DNA from: Strigamia acuminata
Lineage: Eukaryota > Arthropoda > Chilopoda > Geophilomorpha > Linotaeniidae
DNA length: 64,000 bases
Assembly (NCBI GenBank): GCA_949358305.1
Contig: OX442315.1
Span: forward strand, 13,294,427 to 13,358,426
Direction of reading: 5' to 3'
Shown here: positions 31,719 through 42,656 of the stretch, one piece after another
How the letters are laid out: every line of letters begins with the position of its first letter
Numbering within the stretch: the first letter of the stretch is position 1
Notes under the pieces: model-generated
Told to the model about the DNA's origin: nothing
Database searches by the model: none
The model's input: the letters and a program-made list of their open reading frames with translations, nothing else
Program-made: the position numbers and the translations under genes

Positions 31719-32024
31719 TGTTGCGGCTGCAACTCGAATTGTAATATTGGACAAATAAAAGTTACTTTGAATTCTCGATGTTTCCGAAATTGGGCTGATT
31801 CTTGAAGATGACAAATAAAGCACACGTTCACAGGGATTTACATTTGACAGTAATTAATTTATTCAAAAACGGAAATAGGTAATGTTCTATTCCCTACCCT
31901 TAACTCTAACAATAAATCATCCCAGTACAGAGTGGGTCACCGAAGTGACCCTCTGGTGGCCAAACATGGCGCCACCTCCAATTCCCCCTAAATGTTGACT
32001 TCTACAGGAACTCCAGTTTCCACA
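31719..32024 (-). repeat. BEL2 5' LTR (306 bp)
   Basis: In element orientation it starts TGTGGAAACTGG and ends GCCGCAACA, 2 nt before the tRNA-Phe-like primer site at 31699-31716. A related 299-bp solo LTR with the same start is at 38079-38377. The sequence from 32025 matches the flank at about 37683, giving the outer boundary. Confidence 0.75.
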
Positions 32025-32320
32025 TGGTGGCGCCCTAAAGTGTGTGGTCCAAAACGTCTCTTATTCAAATGTCGTCAAATCACCGCTGAAGTGTTTAATT
32101 GCTCGATTTTGCTTTTGCACTTTTTATTACTCAATTCAAAGTAGAATTTATTACTCGATTACAACAAATTTATACATGACATTTAATAGCAAAGCAGAAT
32201 ATAAGATTTGATTACTGATTTTTGCGTAAACAATCTAGAATTTACAAACAGATTAAAACGTGCCCATCAAGTTGACACAATATATTTGATCATTCGAAAT
32301 AAACTCTACCGCCCAAATTC
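32025..32320. repeat. 3' flank of LRR copy C, duplicated at 37683-38000
   Basis: GGTGGCGCCCTMAAGTGTGTGG onward recurs with few differences downstream of copy D. No gene is seen. Confidence 0.7.
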
Positions 32321-34308
32321 TTAATTTTTAGAATTGAAAAGTAATAGCAGACAACTAACGAGTACTAAAATCTCATAACGAAATAATGACATTCTCTTGC
32401 CAGCGTCATTACACGTAAAGTCTGCACTTTCCGCTGGTGTCTTCAGTATATTGCCTTCTAAGTTGAGATGCCTTAGATTGACTCCTTTGAAAGCATCTTT
32501 GCTTATCTGTGCAATAAAAAAAAGACATTTTATATTACAATATACTTGTACTCTTATCCGTCTCTCGCCTATAATTCTGTGATAAGAAAACATACGTTTG
32601 AAATTTGATTCTGGCTGAGATCAACAATCAAGCCGTTTTTTGTGTCTCCAAGATTAAATATCTCGCAAATTGTAGTCAAATTGTTTCCACGCAAATCGAT
32701 ATATTCGAAGTATGGTAACTTGTGAAAGGCGTTATTCTTAATTGAAGTAATTCTGTTGAAGCTTAAACTAATTGCCGTCATGTTAGGTAAATCATAAAAT
32801 GCGTTTTGGGACACTTCTGTTAGTGTATTATTGTTGATTCCAAAGTATTGCAGTTTCTTCAGTTTTCTCAATGAGTTGAAATCGAAAGTTGTAAAATTGT
32901 TTTTAACCAGGAATAAAGCGTCCATTATACTTTCGGAGCCTTTATAAAACATTTAAAAAATCCGATATATATTATTATTATAATTATTAATTATTATTAT
33001 CATCATTATAATTATCATTAATGCATTTATTTTAAATTTATACCTAGAAATGCATTATCATCAATTGAAGATAAACTGGAGTTAAATATGTAAACCTGCT
33101 TGAATGTTTGAGAGCCAAATAGTTTGGCTGGAAGTGATGTTATTTGCTTTGCATGTGCGATTGTAATAGAGTATTGATTTGCGGCTGGCATTGCACTAAG
33201 TGCCTTTTTGAGTGAAATACCATTGGAATCAAAGCTAGAATTCGAGGTACGATTATCCATCGACGTGATGCAATAGAATGGTCTTCCATCCTCCATTAAG
33301 CTGAAGCAGTTCTGATTATCTTGCCCCAACATATCCAAGAAAAAAGAGACAACAGAAGAGGATAACTGCAAGAAAAAAGAAATTCTACGTTATCTTTCTA
33401 GTTTCTGATCATATCATGTGTATAAAAGCGAATCTGTCCAACAGTTTCAATGGTGTTATCTTTACATGAAACCGTCAGGTGGCGCAATTTCACCTCTTCA
33501 AGCTTTAGCTGTTGCCTACACAGCGAAAGAATCAAAATGACAATTTTGTGTTGGAGAAATTCATCTTTTCCTTTCTTTGTGATCACTTTTTCTTTAGATG
33601 TCGGAGTGGTTGGTCATAGAACACTTTGTCACAGTCCATAGAAAGAATGGTCGGCTGACTCAGATTAGAGCCGGATCATTCAGTATTTTACCACTAGGTG
33701 GCGTTGGAATCGCATCACGCTCTCCATTTTACAGCCATACAACCCAAAATAAAAATAAATAAAGCAAATAACGATCCAAATTTTCATTTCTTGTGTTTTG
33801 CTTGTTTTTTCATAAACATGTAATACAAAATAAATGTGAGCCATTCACATTGGCCAATGAGACCATCTAGTTAGAGCCAGATGCGCTTGCGACACGATTT
33901 GGTGGCAGATTAGGTACTAACGGCGGTACTCTCCTTGGATCAACTGACAAGTGAGTCAGTCGACCATTCTTTTTATGGGCTGTGACTATGTTAAAAAATT
34001 TTGATGTACGAACTTTCGTTAAAACAAACCGATTTCTCAGGCCTTTTGCGATTCGTTATAGCACGGCTCGGCTGTGTGTTGTTGTCAGTTTGATTGCTAT
34101 TTGATTCGTTTACTCTTAATATTGAATTGTGTTACGTGGTAGGCGTCAAACCAAGATTATTTAAACCAAATCACGTCTCGATCTCTGAACAATTCTCCTT
34201 TCCCCACCTAAGCAGACAGTTTTTAAATTTTCCTAACAACTCCAAAAATAACGACACATAAGTAAAGAACAATAAAATTTAAATCATTTACGTACGTTTT
34301 GTGATCAT
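32321..34308 (-). pseudogene. LRR gene copy C, frameshifted
   Basis: Exon 4 is 32321-32506, exon 3 32596-32939, exon 2 33044-33365 and exon 1 34296-34308 (ATGATCACAAAAC, donor GTACGT). Splice sites are all of GT..AG type. Exons 3 and 4 read as LRRs (LTEVSQNAFYDLPNMTAISL) and a short hydrophobic tail. Exon 2 is 322 nt against 324 in copy D: two bases are missing just after the signal peptide (GGGGCAAG against GGGGCTCAGG in D), which shifts the frame and creates an early TAA. Without another first exon, this copy should yield only a signal peptide remnant. Otherwise it is the closest relative of D. Confidence 0.8.
33372..33990. other. Intron 1 of LRR copy C and duplicated sequence
   Basis: 33390-33600 resembles 39540-39790. 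33781-33900 contains the uninterrupted version of the site where a solo LTR is inserted at 39916-40909. No gene is seen. Confidence 0.6.
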
Positions 34309-34579
34309 GGTGGTTTGGTTTTCAAGGTTGTGTTGTATTTATTAAAGTAACTAACTGGCAGCAGTTAGAAATTTTTCACCAGGCGTCTCACGAAAAACTG
34401 ATAAATGGATCTATTCTTTCCTAACCTATTCTTTATTGTTTGATTTTGCAGATAAAAAATATGATTTTAATTTGCTGGATAACGTTAAGAATTGTGTAAC
34501 ATTGATAAGATTTTTTTTCAAATTAGACAAAAAAATAATATAATAATATATTAAATAATATAATGTAATACAAAAAAGG

Positions 34580-35584
34580 CGCAGGTTGAAATCTTTACGC
34601 CTTTTAGCGAATCAATGCCACATCGAGCGAATAGGTGTAAATTTATTTTGTTTTTCCTTGGGTTGGACGATTTGGGTCTCGTTCCGAGTAGGTTTGATGG
34701 AGAATGTGTGTTTGTACTGTTGTGAAGCGTAAGCAGGCACGTTGCTGGAACTTGTGTAAAGTTTATTTTGGCTTTTGCGGTGCTCTGAATTGCAATCAAT
34801 CCTGTAGGATCCCACTGCCGACCAAGAAATTATTTTTTTGGGAGTGCGGCACTGTGGGGTATACTTTTGTAGACTGCAGGCATGCGGACTGTCGACTGGC
34901 GTGCGGAGAACGAGATTAGTCACTTTGTGACTACCAACCCTGTCCCGGGCACTGGTGGAACCAGTTTGGCATGATTATGGCTTTTTGTTTTTTATCCGCA
35001 TTTACGGCACATTTTGTCAATTTCACTGCTTTTCTGCAGAATTTGGGTGTCGGATAGCGGGGAGGGCGACCATAGTGGCGGGGACTGCTTTGGTGACATG
35101 CCTAACGATGTTTGCTATCAAACCGCGTGTGGGATGATTTGCGAATACGAATTGGGTGGCTAACGGCTTTGAAAAAGGACCATGAATCCAGCTCAACATC
35201 TTTTTCATCTTTTTTTTTCAGTGTGTTGTGTGGAACTTTTTTCCCAATTTGTGAAACACAACACATTTACTTTCCTTATGTGTTATCCTATCTATAACTT
35301 ACTCCATTTTCATACCCGAATTTGGTTGTGTTGAGGCTGACAGGGTATGGACCTAACGCCCTCTGGCTTGCGCTGGACGACCTTCAGCAAAACTGCATGA
35401 CTTGGTTCAGGCTTATTCTGCCAAGTTCCCTTTACTCTTAGTCTGAGGCAGATAAGTCAAATTAATTTTGCTTCATCGTGATTATCGCGATCATGGTGGT
35501 GTTCAGGTGTGACGACGAGGCATGTCACGTGAACTTATTTGCACAAGTGTGCGTTCTTTAATACAACTTTTACAGGTGGTATAA
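34580..35584. other. Unexplained insertion between two LRR-upstream blocks
   Basis: This 1-kb stretch is absent from the equivalent place after 41670. Only short frames (70-100 codons) on both strands are present, none recognisable. TGTTGAGGCTGACAGGG near 35328 might begin a repeat. Nothing firm can be said. Confidence 0.3.
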
Positions 35585-35913
35585 TTGAGTGGTTGGTCAT
35601 AGAACACTATGTTAAAAAATTTTTATGTATACTTTCGTTATAACAAACCAATTTCTCGGGTTTTTTGCGATTCGTTATAACACGGCTCGACTGTATGTTT
35701 TTGTCAGTTTGATTGCTATTTGATTAGTTTACTATTACTATTGAATTATGTTAGGTGGTAGGCGTCAAACCAAGATAACTTAAACCAAATCACTTCTCGA
35801 TCTCTGTACAATTCTCTTTTCCCCACCTAAGCAGATAGTTTTTAAATTTTCCTAACAACTCCAAAAATAACGACACATAAGTAAGGAACAATAAAAGTAA
35901 ATTATTTACGTAC

Positions 35914-35926
35914 GTTTTGTGATCAT
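35914..35926 (-). pseudogene. Orphan LRR first exon
   Basis: ATGATCACAAAAC with donor GTACGT lies in a duplicated upstream block (35585-36120). No exon 2 lies before the next copy, so it is a leftover of a lost or rearranged copy. Confidence 0.65.
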
Positions 35927-36369
35927 GGTGGTTTGGTTTTCGAGGTTGTGTTGTATTTATTAAAGTAACTACTTGGCAGCAGATAGAAATTTTTCGCCAG
36001 GCGTCTCACCAAAAACTGATAAATGGATCTATTCTTCTGTAACCTATTCTTTATTGTTTGATTTTGCAGATAAGAAATATAATTTTAATTTGCTGGATAA
36101 CGATAGGAATTATGTAACATACTACAGCATACCGTGTTTAAGTGCGCACTCATGACGTAATTGTGTAATACTCACTTCACACTTTATTTCTGCGCTGCAC
36201 TCAACTAAAGCGCATTCATTTGAGGGATCCAAAACCAAATTTGACATAAAGTCATGAAATATTAACAAAATTTATGCAATTTTAACCAAAATCCATGTGA
36301 TATTAGGAAAAATCCGTGTAATAGTCACAGATATAACCGAAAATTCACAAAGATCACTCCTCAGCACAA

Positions 36370-37680
36370 AACGTGGTGAAGAAATTCTTTTTCCACTTTG
36401 TGTTGTGACGATGGCGTACCTACACTAAAACATCACCTACCATATTACGAGAGATAGTTTGGCTTTAGCTAAAATCAAGTGAAACTTAAAACTGAGGTGA
36501 AATAATGAGTCGTCGGTTTATCTCAAGACATTAATATTTATTGCAATTATTAAAATCTATATAAACATTAGACCGACAAATGGCCAATTTAAAGGTATAA
36601 CTTAAACTATACATTAGATGGAGTCTGGTCAGTGTTCCAATCGGTCCAGATAAAAAGGGGAGACTTTCTCATTTATCCGGAAATATAGATGTTTTCAATT
36701 CATTGAATTGGTCTGATTCATGTCTGTCGTCTGTTCTTGGTTCCATGGTTCTAAAATGTGTAATGGTTATTAATTATCCGAGGTGTAAGGTTGGCTTTTC
36801 TGCATCGCCACAACTTGGTTTGGTCGTTGATTTAGATAACTGTTTGTAGTTATCGAACAAATGACCGTGTATAAATTGCGTGGAATTCATGACTGAAGTT
36901 GGTTTGAAATTTTTGGTTTGTTATACAGAAGTAACTCGCGTGCTAATTGCTGTGTAACAATGTAAAGTATAAATTGTGCAATTTATACCGTGTTGCACAT
37001 CCTGAGTAAATTGCTTACAATCTACTACAGAAAAATAATACTTCTTGTTTTGTTTGTTGTGAATAAATTACTTATAATTTACCACAGCAAATCACTTCCG
37101 GTTTCAATGTAATGGCATCTTAAGCGAAATTACTGATAAGTGAATTGATTTCCAATTCACTGTTTCAATAAATTCAACTTTGAGTTTTGCTGAAATGTAC
37201 AAAATATTAGCATTTTCACCAAGCTTATCGGCAGCCTTGGCTTACTGGACCTGGCACATGTTGTTGAACACTTGTTGATTTATACCATACCCGAGGGAAC
37301 TTTTCCTGCTACCCTGGAGACAGTCTCCTCATGACCACACAGTCATCATCGGGCACCCAGACATACAGACCTTGTTATTTTATGACGCTGTTACCACAGC
37401 GCCACCTATATTTCCATATTAATAAATAATAATAAATAATAAATAATAATCATGTACGGAGAATAATTTTATTTTGTATTTAAACTTATGTAACTTGAAT
37501 AATAAATCATTTGACAATCTAAATTCAACCTGATTGTTTGTATGCCAAATAATTCCATCAAAGGATTGAAAAGGGTAAAATTTGACTAAGCTTATGATAG
37601 AAGTGGGCTTTGCAACAAGCATAGGATAAAACTTTTTCATTGTAATTGGTTATCTGGACGCCCACCTGTGGTCTAGTGTC
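36370..37680. other. Unexplained 1.3-kb stretch
   Basis: It lies between two recognisably duplicated LRR flanks (ending about 36370 and resuming about 37683), so it may be an insert. There is no ORF over 73 codons, and no inverted or direct terminal repeat was found by eye. Confidence 0.3.
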
Positions 37681-38078
37681 GTGGTGGCGCCCTCAAGTGT
37701 GTGGTCCAAAACGTTTCTTATTCAAATGACGTCAACTCACCGCTGAAGTGTTTAATTGCTCGAGTTTGCTTTTGCACTTTTTATTACTCAATTTAAAGTC
37801 GAATTTGCTACTCGATTACAACAAATTTATACATCACATTTAATAGCAAAGCAGAATATAAGATTTGATTACTGATTTTTATATTTTACATACTAGTAGA
37901 CTAATTTGCGTAAACAATCTAGAATTTGCAAACAGATTAGAACGTGCCCATCATGTTGACACAATATATTTGATCATTCGAACTAAACTCTACTGCCCAA
38001 ATTCTTAATTTTTAGAATTGAAAAGTAATAGCAGACAACTAACGAGTACTAAATTTTCGTAACGAAATAATGACATTG

Positions 38079-38377
38079 TGTGGAAACTGGTGGTTTCCAA
38101 AATGTACCAAATTAGTTTATGTCTTTTACCACCGTCGTGCAAGTGAAAAACTCACTTGTGACCCGGATTAATGTATTCTTAGAATTTGGGGATTATCTTA
38201 ATCCCTTTGCTTTATATACTCAAAATTGAAGAAAATTTACACTGTTCTTTCAAATGTAACACTGACTGTACGGTTTTTCTGAGTCCACCAACATTTCGAA
38301 CTGAATCCGACTCCATCCGTCGTTTAAACTCGTTTTCAAGATTAATCATTTATACAAGTTGCTCGTGCAACGTTACA
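38079..38377 (+). mobile_element. Solo LTR of a BEL2-like element inside LRR copy D
   Basis: 299 bp starting TGTGGAAACTGG and ending GTTACA is flanked by CATTG (38074-38078 and 38378-38382). Its start matches the BEL2 LTR read on the minus strand. It interrupts the codons for the C-terminal hydrophobic tail of copy D. Copies C, E and F read straight through this point. Confidence 0.85.
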
Positions 38378-41300
38378 CATTGTACTAGCAGCCTGGCACA
38401 TTTGCTTTAGATCGGATTTTGCCACTTCCTTGTCAGTGCCAGCGTCATTACACGTAAAGTCACCACTTTCCGCTGGTGTCTTCAGTATATTGCCTTTTAG
38501 GTTTAGGCCTTTTAGATTGACTCCTTTGAAAGCATCTTTGCTTATCTGTGCAATAAGAAAAAGACATTATTTTATATTACAATATACTCTTATCCTTCTC
38601 TCGTTTTTCATTCTGTGATGAGAAAACGTACTTTTGAAATTTGATTCTCCCTGAGATCAACAATCAAAGCGTTTTTTGTGTCTCCAAGATTAAATATCTC
38701 GCAAATTGTAGTCAAATTGTTTCCACGCAATTCGAGATATTCCAAGAATGGCAACTTGTGAAAGGCGTTATTCTTAATTGAAGTAATTCTGTTGTAGCTC
38801 AAATTAATTTCGTTCATGTTTGGTAAATCATAAAATGCGTTTTGGGGCACTTCTGTTAGTGTATCATTGGTGATTCCAAAGGATTGCAGTTTCTTCAGTT
38901 TTCTCAATGAGTTGAAATTGAAAGTTGTCAAATTGTTTTTAACCAGGAATAAAGTGTCCATTATACTTTCGGAGCCTTTATAAAACATTTAAAAAATCCG
39001 ATATTATTATTATTATTATAATTATTAATTATTATTATTATAATTATTAATTATTATTATTATAATTATTTATTATTATTATTATAATAATTAATTATTA
39101 TTATTATAATTATTTATTATTATTATTATAATTATTAATTATTATTATCATCATTATAATTACCATTAATGCATTTATTTTAAATTTATACCTTGAAATG
39201 CATTATCATCAATTGAAGATAAACTGGTGTTAAATATGTAAACCTGCTTGAATGTTTGAGAGCCAAATAGTTTGGCTGGAAATGATGTTATTTGCTTTGC
39301 ATGTGCGATTGTAATAGAGTATTGATTTGCGGCTGGCATTGCACTAAGTGCTTTTTTGAGTGAAATACCATTGGAATCAAAGCTAAAATTCGAGGCACGA
39401 TTATCCATCGATGTGATGCAATACAATGGTTTTTCATCCGCCGCTACGTTGAAGCACTTCTGATTATCCTGAGCCCCAACATATCCAAGAAAAAAGACAC
39501 AACAGAAGAGGAAAACTGCAAGAAAAAAGAAATTTTACATTATCTTCCTAGTTTCTTATCATATCATGTGTATAAAAACGAATCTGCCCAACAGTTTCAA
39601 TGGTGTTATCTTTACTTGTGTCGATAGCGTCCTCACTCTACTAGAATAAAAAATAATCCAATATCACATGAAACCGTCAGATGACCTTTTCAAGCTTTAG
39701 CTGTTGCCTACATATGTATAAGGAATTAAAATTACAATTTTGTGTTGGAGAGGTTCAAACTTTCCATTCTTTGTGATCACTTCTTTCTTTGGATGTTGGA
39801 ATCTGCGCTGCACTCAACTCCATTTTACCGTCTTACAACCCAAAATAAAAATAAGAAAAGGAAATAAAGATCCAAATTTTCATTTCTTGTTTTTTGCTTG
39901 TTTTTTCATAAACATTGTGGTGACCCGACTGGAGTGCATCACGAAGAGGTTCTCTCGTGGCCTACTTACGGGTAGAGAAGGGGGAGTCGCACCCACGCCT
40001 CCCTTCCCTCAGAGCATTGACATCTAGTCAATGGACGGGCGTCTGCCCTGGGGGAGTGGGGGAGATTCGTCTTCTCCACCATTGGGTGGCTTTAGTCACC
40101 TGTCACCCCCGCTTTGTGCAAAGAAATGTGCCTTGCACTGAGCGGGCAGAACCAACACAAACATCAAGCAAGAAACACACGCAAAATCTATCGTCCTACC
40201 GATCAGGCCTAAGTCAAGAACTAGGAGTGACCCGGGACAAAGGATTCAAATTGCCGTGAGTACGTTTGATTAGTGTTAACCTCCGCAGAGTAACCTGCAA
40301 AATAAGATTACCGCACTATTTTAGCAAGCCAGCTAGAAATAGTAAACCTACTCCAATTTAGCGAGTTGTGCAGACAAACGGTCGCACAAGCCTAAATTGC
40401 AGTAACCACGACGAGCGTTCCCGCCGCTGTGTGTATCGCCGGGAACCACCAAGCGTCCGCCGCTGTGTGACCGCCGGACACCTACACAAAACCCTAAAAC
40501 CTAGACAACAGCCGAAGTAAGACCTTTTAGGCATTCACTCGCGCCCGACCAGCGTGAGCCCGAAGGATCGACCAAGAAACGTGAGACGAGGACGCCATTC
40601 ATTGCCACGCCGGCCCAAGACGACACCACGTTGCCACGCGGACGCCATCTTGGATCCAGAGCGCCAACAAAGGACGACCTCGACCAGTTTCTTGCCGACT
40701 TCACACACCTTACCTTTTACCCTTATTCCTTTACCTATTTTATCCCTTTTAACTGTACATTCCCGTATAATAAATACATTTATTATATTTACCTTTTATA
40801 TTGTTTGTTGTGTCATATTCTTTTGGGTAACCGCTTGAGTAAAGCGGTATTGCGAGATTAGTAAGTGACTCATACCACGTATTAGCGACAGGCAGAGTTG
40901 AGCGCGACAACATGTAATACAAAATAAATGTGAGCCATTCACATTGGCCAATGAGACCCTCTAGTTAGAGCCAGATGCACTTGCGACATGCTCTGGTGGC
41001 AGATTAGGTACTAACGGCGGTACTCTCCATAGATCAACGGAGTCAGTCGACCATTCTTTTTATGGGCTGTGACTATGTTAAAAAATTTTGATGTACGAAC
41101 TTTCGTTATAACAAACCGATTTCTCAGGCCTTTTGCGATTCGTTATAGCACGGCTCGACTGTATGTTGTTGTCAGTTTGATTGCTATTTGATTCGTTTAC
41201 TCTTAATATTGAATTGTGTTACGTGGTAGGCGTCAAACCAAGATTATTTAAACCAAATCACTTCTCGATCTCTGAACAATTCTCCTTTCCCCACCTAAGC

Positions 41301-41394
41301 AGATAGTTTTTAAATTTTGCTAACAACTCCAAAAATAACGACACATAAGTAAAGAACAATAAAATTAAATTAGTTACGTACTTTTTGTGATCAT
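38342..41394 (-). CDS. LRR gene copy D, with tail replaced by a solo LTR
   Basis: Exons: 41382-41394 (ATGATCACAAAAA), 39192-39515, 38632-38975 and 38342-38545, together 885 nt and 294 codons plus stop, with matching phases (1, 1, 0). The product begins MITKIFLFCCVFFLGYVGAQ, a signal peptide. LRR units follow, including LTEVPQNAFYDLPNMNEINL and ITSIKNNAFHKLPFLEYLEL, then a Cys-containing end (CNDAGTDKEVAKSDLKQMC). The stop lies in the inserted solo LTR, which replaces the hydrophobic tail of its relatives with 11 LTR-encoded residues. The protein would thus be secreted rather than anchored, if expressed. Intron 1 contains another solo LTR. Splice sites are inferred from paralogues. Confidence 0.75.
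38997..39175. repeat. ATT/AAT microsatellite in intron 2 of copy D
   Basis: About 170 bp of nearly pure (ATT)n/(AAT)n with interruptions. A shorter version is at 32960-33020 in copy C. Confidence 0.9.
39916..40909 (+). mobile_element. Solo gypsy-type LTR in intron 1 of LRR copy D
   Basis: 994 bp starting TGTGGTGACCC and ending GCGCGACA, like the full gypsy element's LTR but diverged, is flanked by ACAT (39912-39915, 40910-40913). The paralogous segment at 33811-33830 reads CATAAACATGTAATAC without the insert, an exact empty site. It carries CGCCATCTTG at 40643-40652. Confidence 0.9.
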
Positions 41395-41882
41395 GGTGGT
41401 TTGGTTTTCAAGGTTGTGTTGTATTTATTAGAGTAACTAATTGGCAGCAGTTAGAAATTTTTCACCAGGCGTCTCACGAAAAACTGATAAATGGATCTAT
41501 TCCTTCTAACCTTTTCTTTATTGTTTGATTTTGCAGATAAAAAATATGATTTTAATTTGCTGGATAACGATAAGAATTATGTAACATTGATAATAATTTT
41601 TTTCATATTAGACAAAAAAATAATATAATAATATATAAAATAATATAATGTGATACAAAAAGGCACAGGTTGAAATTGTACAGTAGTGTGTGTCCAAAAA
41701 GTTTATAAAATTATTTTCTTCAAATGATGTAACAACAAGTTTATACATCACATTTCAAAGCAAAGCAGAATATAAGTTCTTATTATTGTTTTTTATATTT
41801 TACATCGACTAATTTCTGTAAACAAAACTACAATTTGCAAACAGATTAAAACATGCCCATCAAGTTGACTAGTTGACACAAT

Positions 41883-42614
41883 AGGCGCATTCGAAAAGTA
41901 ATTTGCACTAAACGACCAGTGCAACTGGTAGTGTAAATTTCAAGTTAAACGACCCAATTTTCGAGTTTCAAAATAAATTTCTGTGTAAAATTCAGTAGTG
42001 TAAATTCAAGTGTAAATATTAAATTAGTCCAAATAATAACCATAGTCATTATTGTTGTTGTTTACTCTAAAAAAAAAAACAGGAGATTATAAAAACATGA
42101 TTATAAAATGTAAATTTATTTTAATTATTTGTATTATTAATATTTATTTCCGAACGGGAATCGGCTGAACATCCGCCTCAATCGCACAAATGCGGCCGAA
42201 CACCGGCCGCATTAGATCGCACAAACGCGGCCGAACGTCGGCCGAACGTCGGCCGCATTCGATTGTACAAATGCGGCCGAACGTCGGTCGGACGTCGGCC
42301 GTATTCGATCGTACAAATGCGGTCGAACATCGGCCGCATTCGATCGCAAGAATGCGGCTAATACCTGCTAAAAAATTGGTCTTGCGATCGACATCGTTCC
42401 AACCGATCTAACGAAAATCCAAGATGGCTGCCAGCAAGACCCGATTTCAACGAGAAAACTCGTTGCACGGAGATTTTAAACGGAAACGTGGCGTACAGGC
42501 CGTTTCCGTTTAACCAGTTTACACGACATTTACACGAATTAATTCGTGTAAATGTCGTGTGAAAACGAGTGTAAACACGTTTACACTCGTTTTAATGACT
42601 TTTCGAATGCGCCT
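41883..42614. mobile_element. Non-autonomous DNA transposon with 3-bp target duplication
   Basis: The ends are AGGCGCATTCGAAAAGT and its complement. Flanks are AAT (41880-41882, 42615-42617), and the uninserted paralogues at 32270 and 37965 read CACAATATATTTGATC. A 3-bp duplication suggests PIF/Harbinger but the class is not certain. No transposase is present; it contains the GC-rich tandem repeat at 42187-42360. Confidence 0.75.
42187..42360. repeat. GC-rich tandem repeat with palindromic GCGGCCG/CGGCCGC
   Basis: About six units of roughly 30 bp of the type AATGCGGCCGAACRTCGGCC followed by GCATTCGATCGCAC. Each unit contains a short inverted repeat (TGCGGCCGA / TCGGCCGCA). The frame through it is open but repetitive and not credible as a gene. 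Confidence 0.8.
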
Positions 42615-42656
42615 AATATATTTGATCATTCGAACTAAACTCTACTGCCCAAATTC

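Larger units (their letters stand above)
27246..32024 (-). pseudogene. Truncated, broken BEL/Pao retrotransposon BEL2
   Basis: It retains a 5' LTR (31719-32024), a tRNA-Phe-type primer site (31699-31716), Gag, zinc knuckles, protease, RT, RNase H and the first part of integrase. It ends in the integrase at AVHLEI, with no 3' LTR. Breaks seen on the minus strand are a TGA in Gag at 30957-30959 (the frame continues, consistent with an Arg CGA to TGA change), a frameshift in an eight-base homopolymer at 28577-28584 after the RT, and a TAA at about 27962-27964 between RNase H and integrase. Protease reads FLDGGSQ instead of DSG or DTG. RT carries the YVDDL motif. It is related to BEL3 rather than BEL1 and cannot move by itself. 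Confidence 0.9.

Noticed and set aside
34551-35297. Cluster of ORFs of 60-103 codons on both strands
   Set aside because: They overlap each other in all frames and no retroelement or gene motif is visible.
42187-42360. CRISPR array
   Set aside because: The units are contiguous without unique spacers, in a eukaryotic transposon.
42190-42411. A 73-codon ORF in the GC-rich tandem repeat
   Set aside because: The frame is open only because of the repeated unit and it lies in a non-autonomous transposon.
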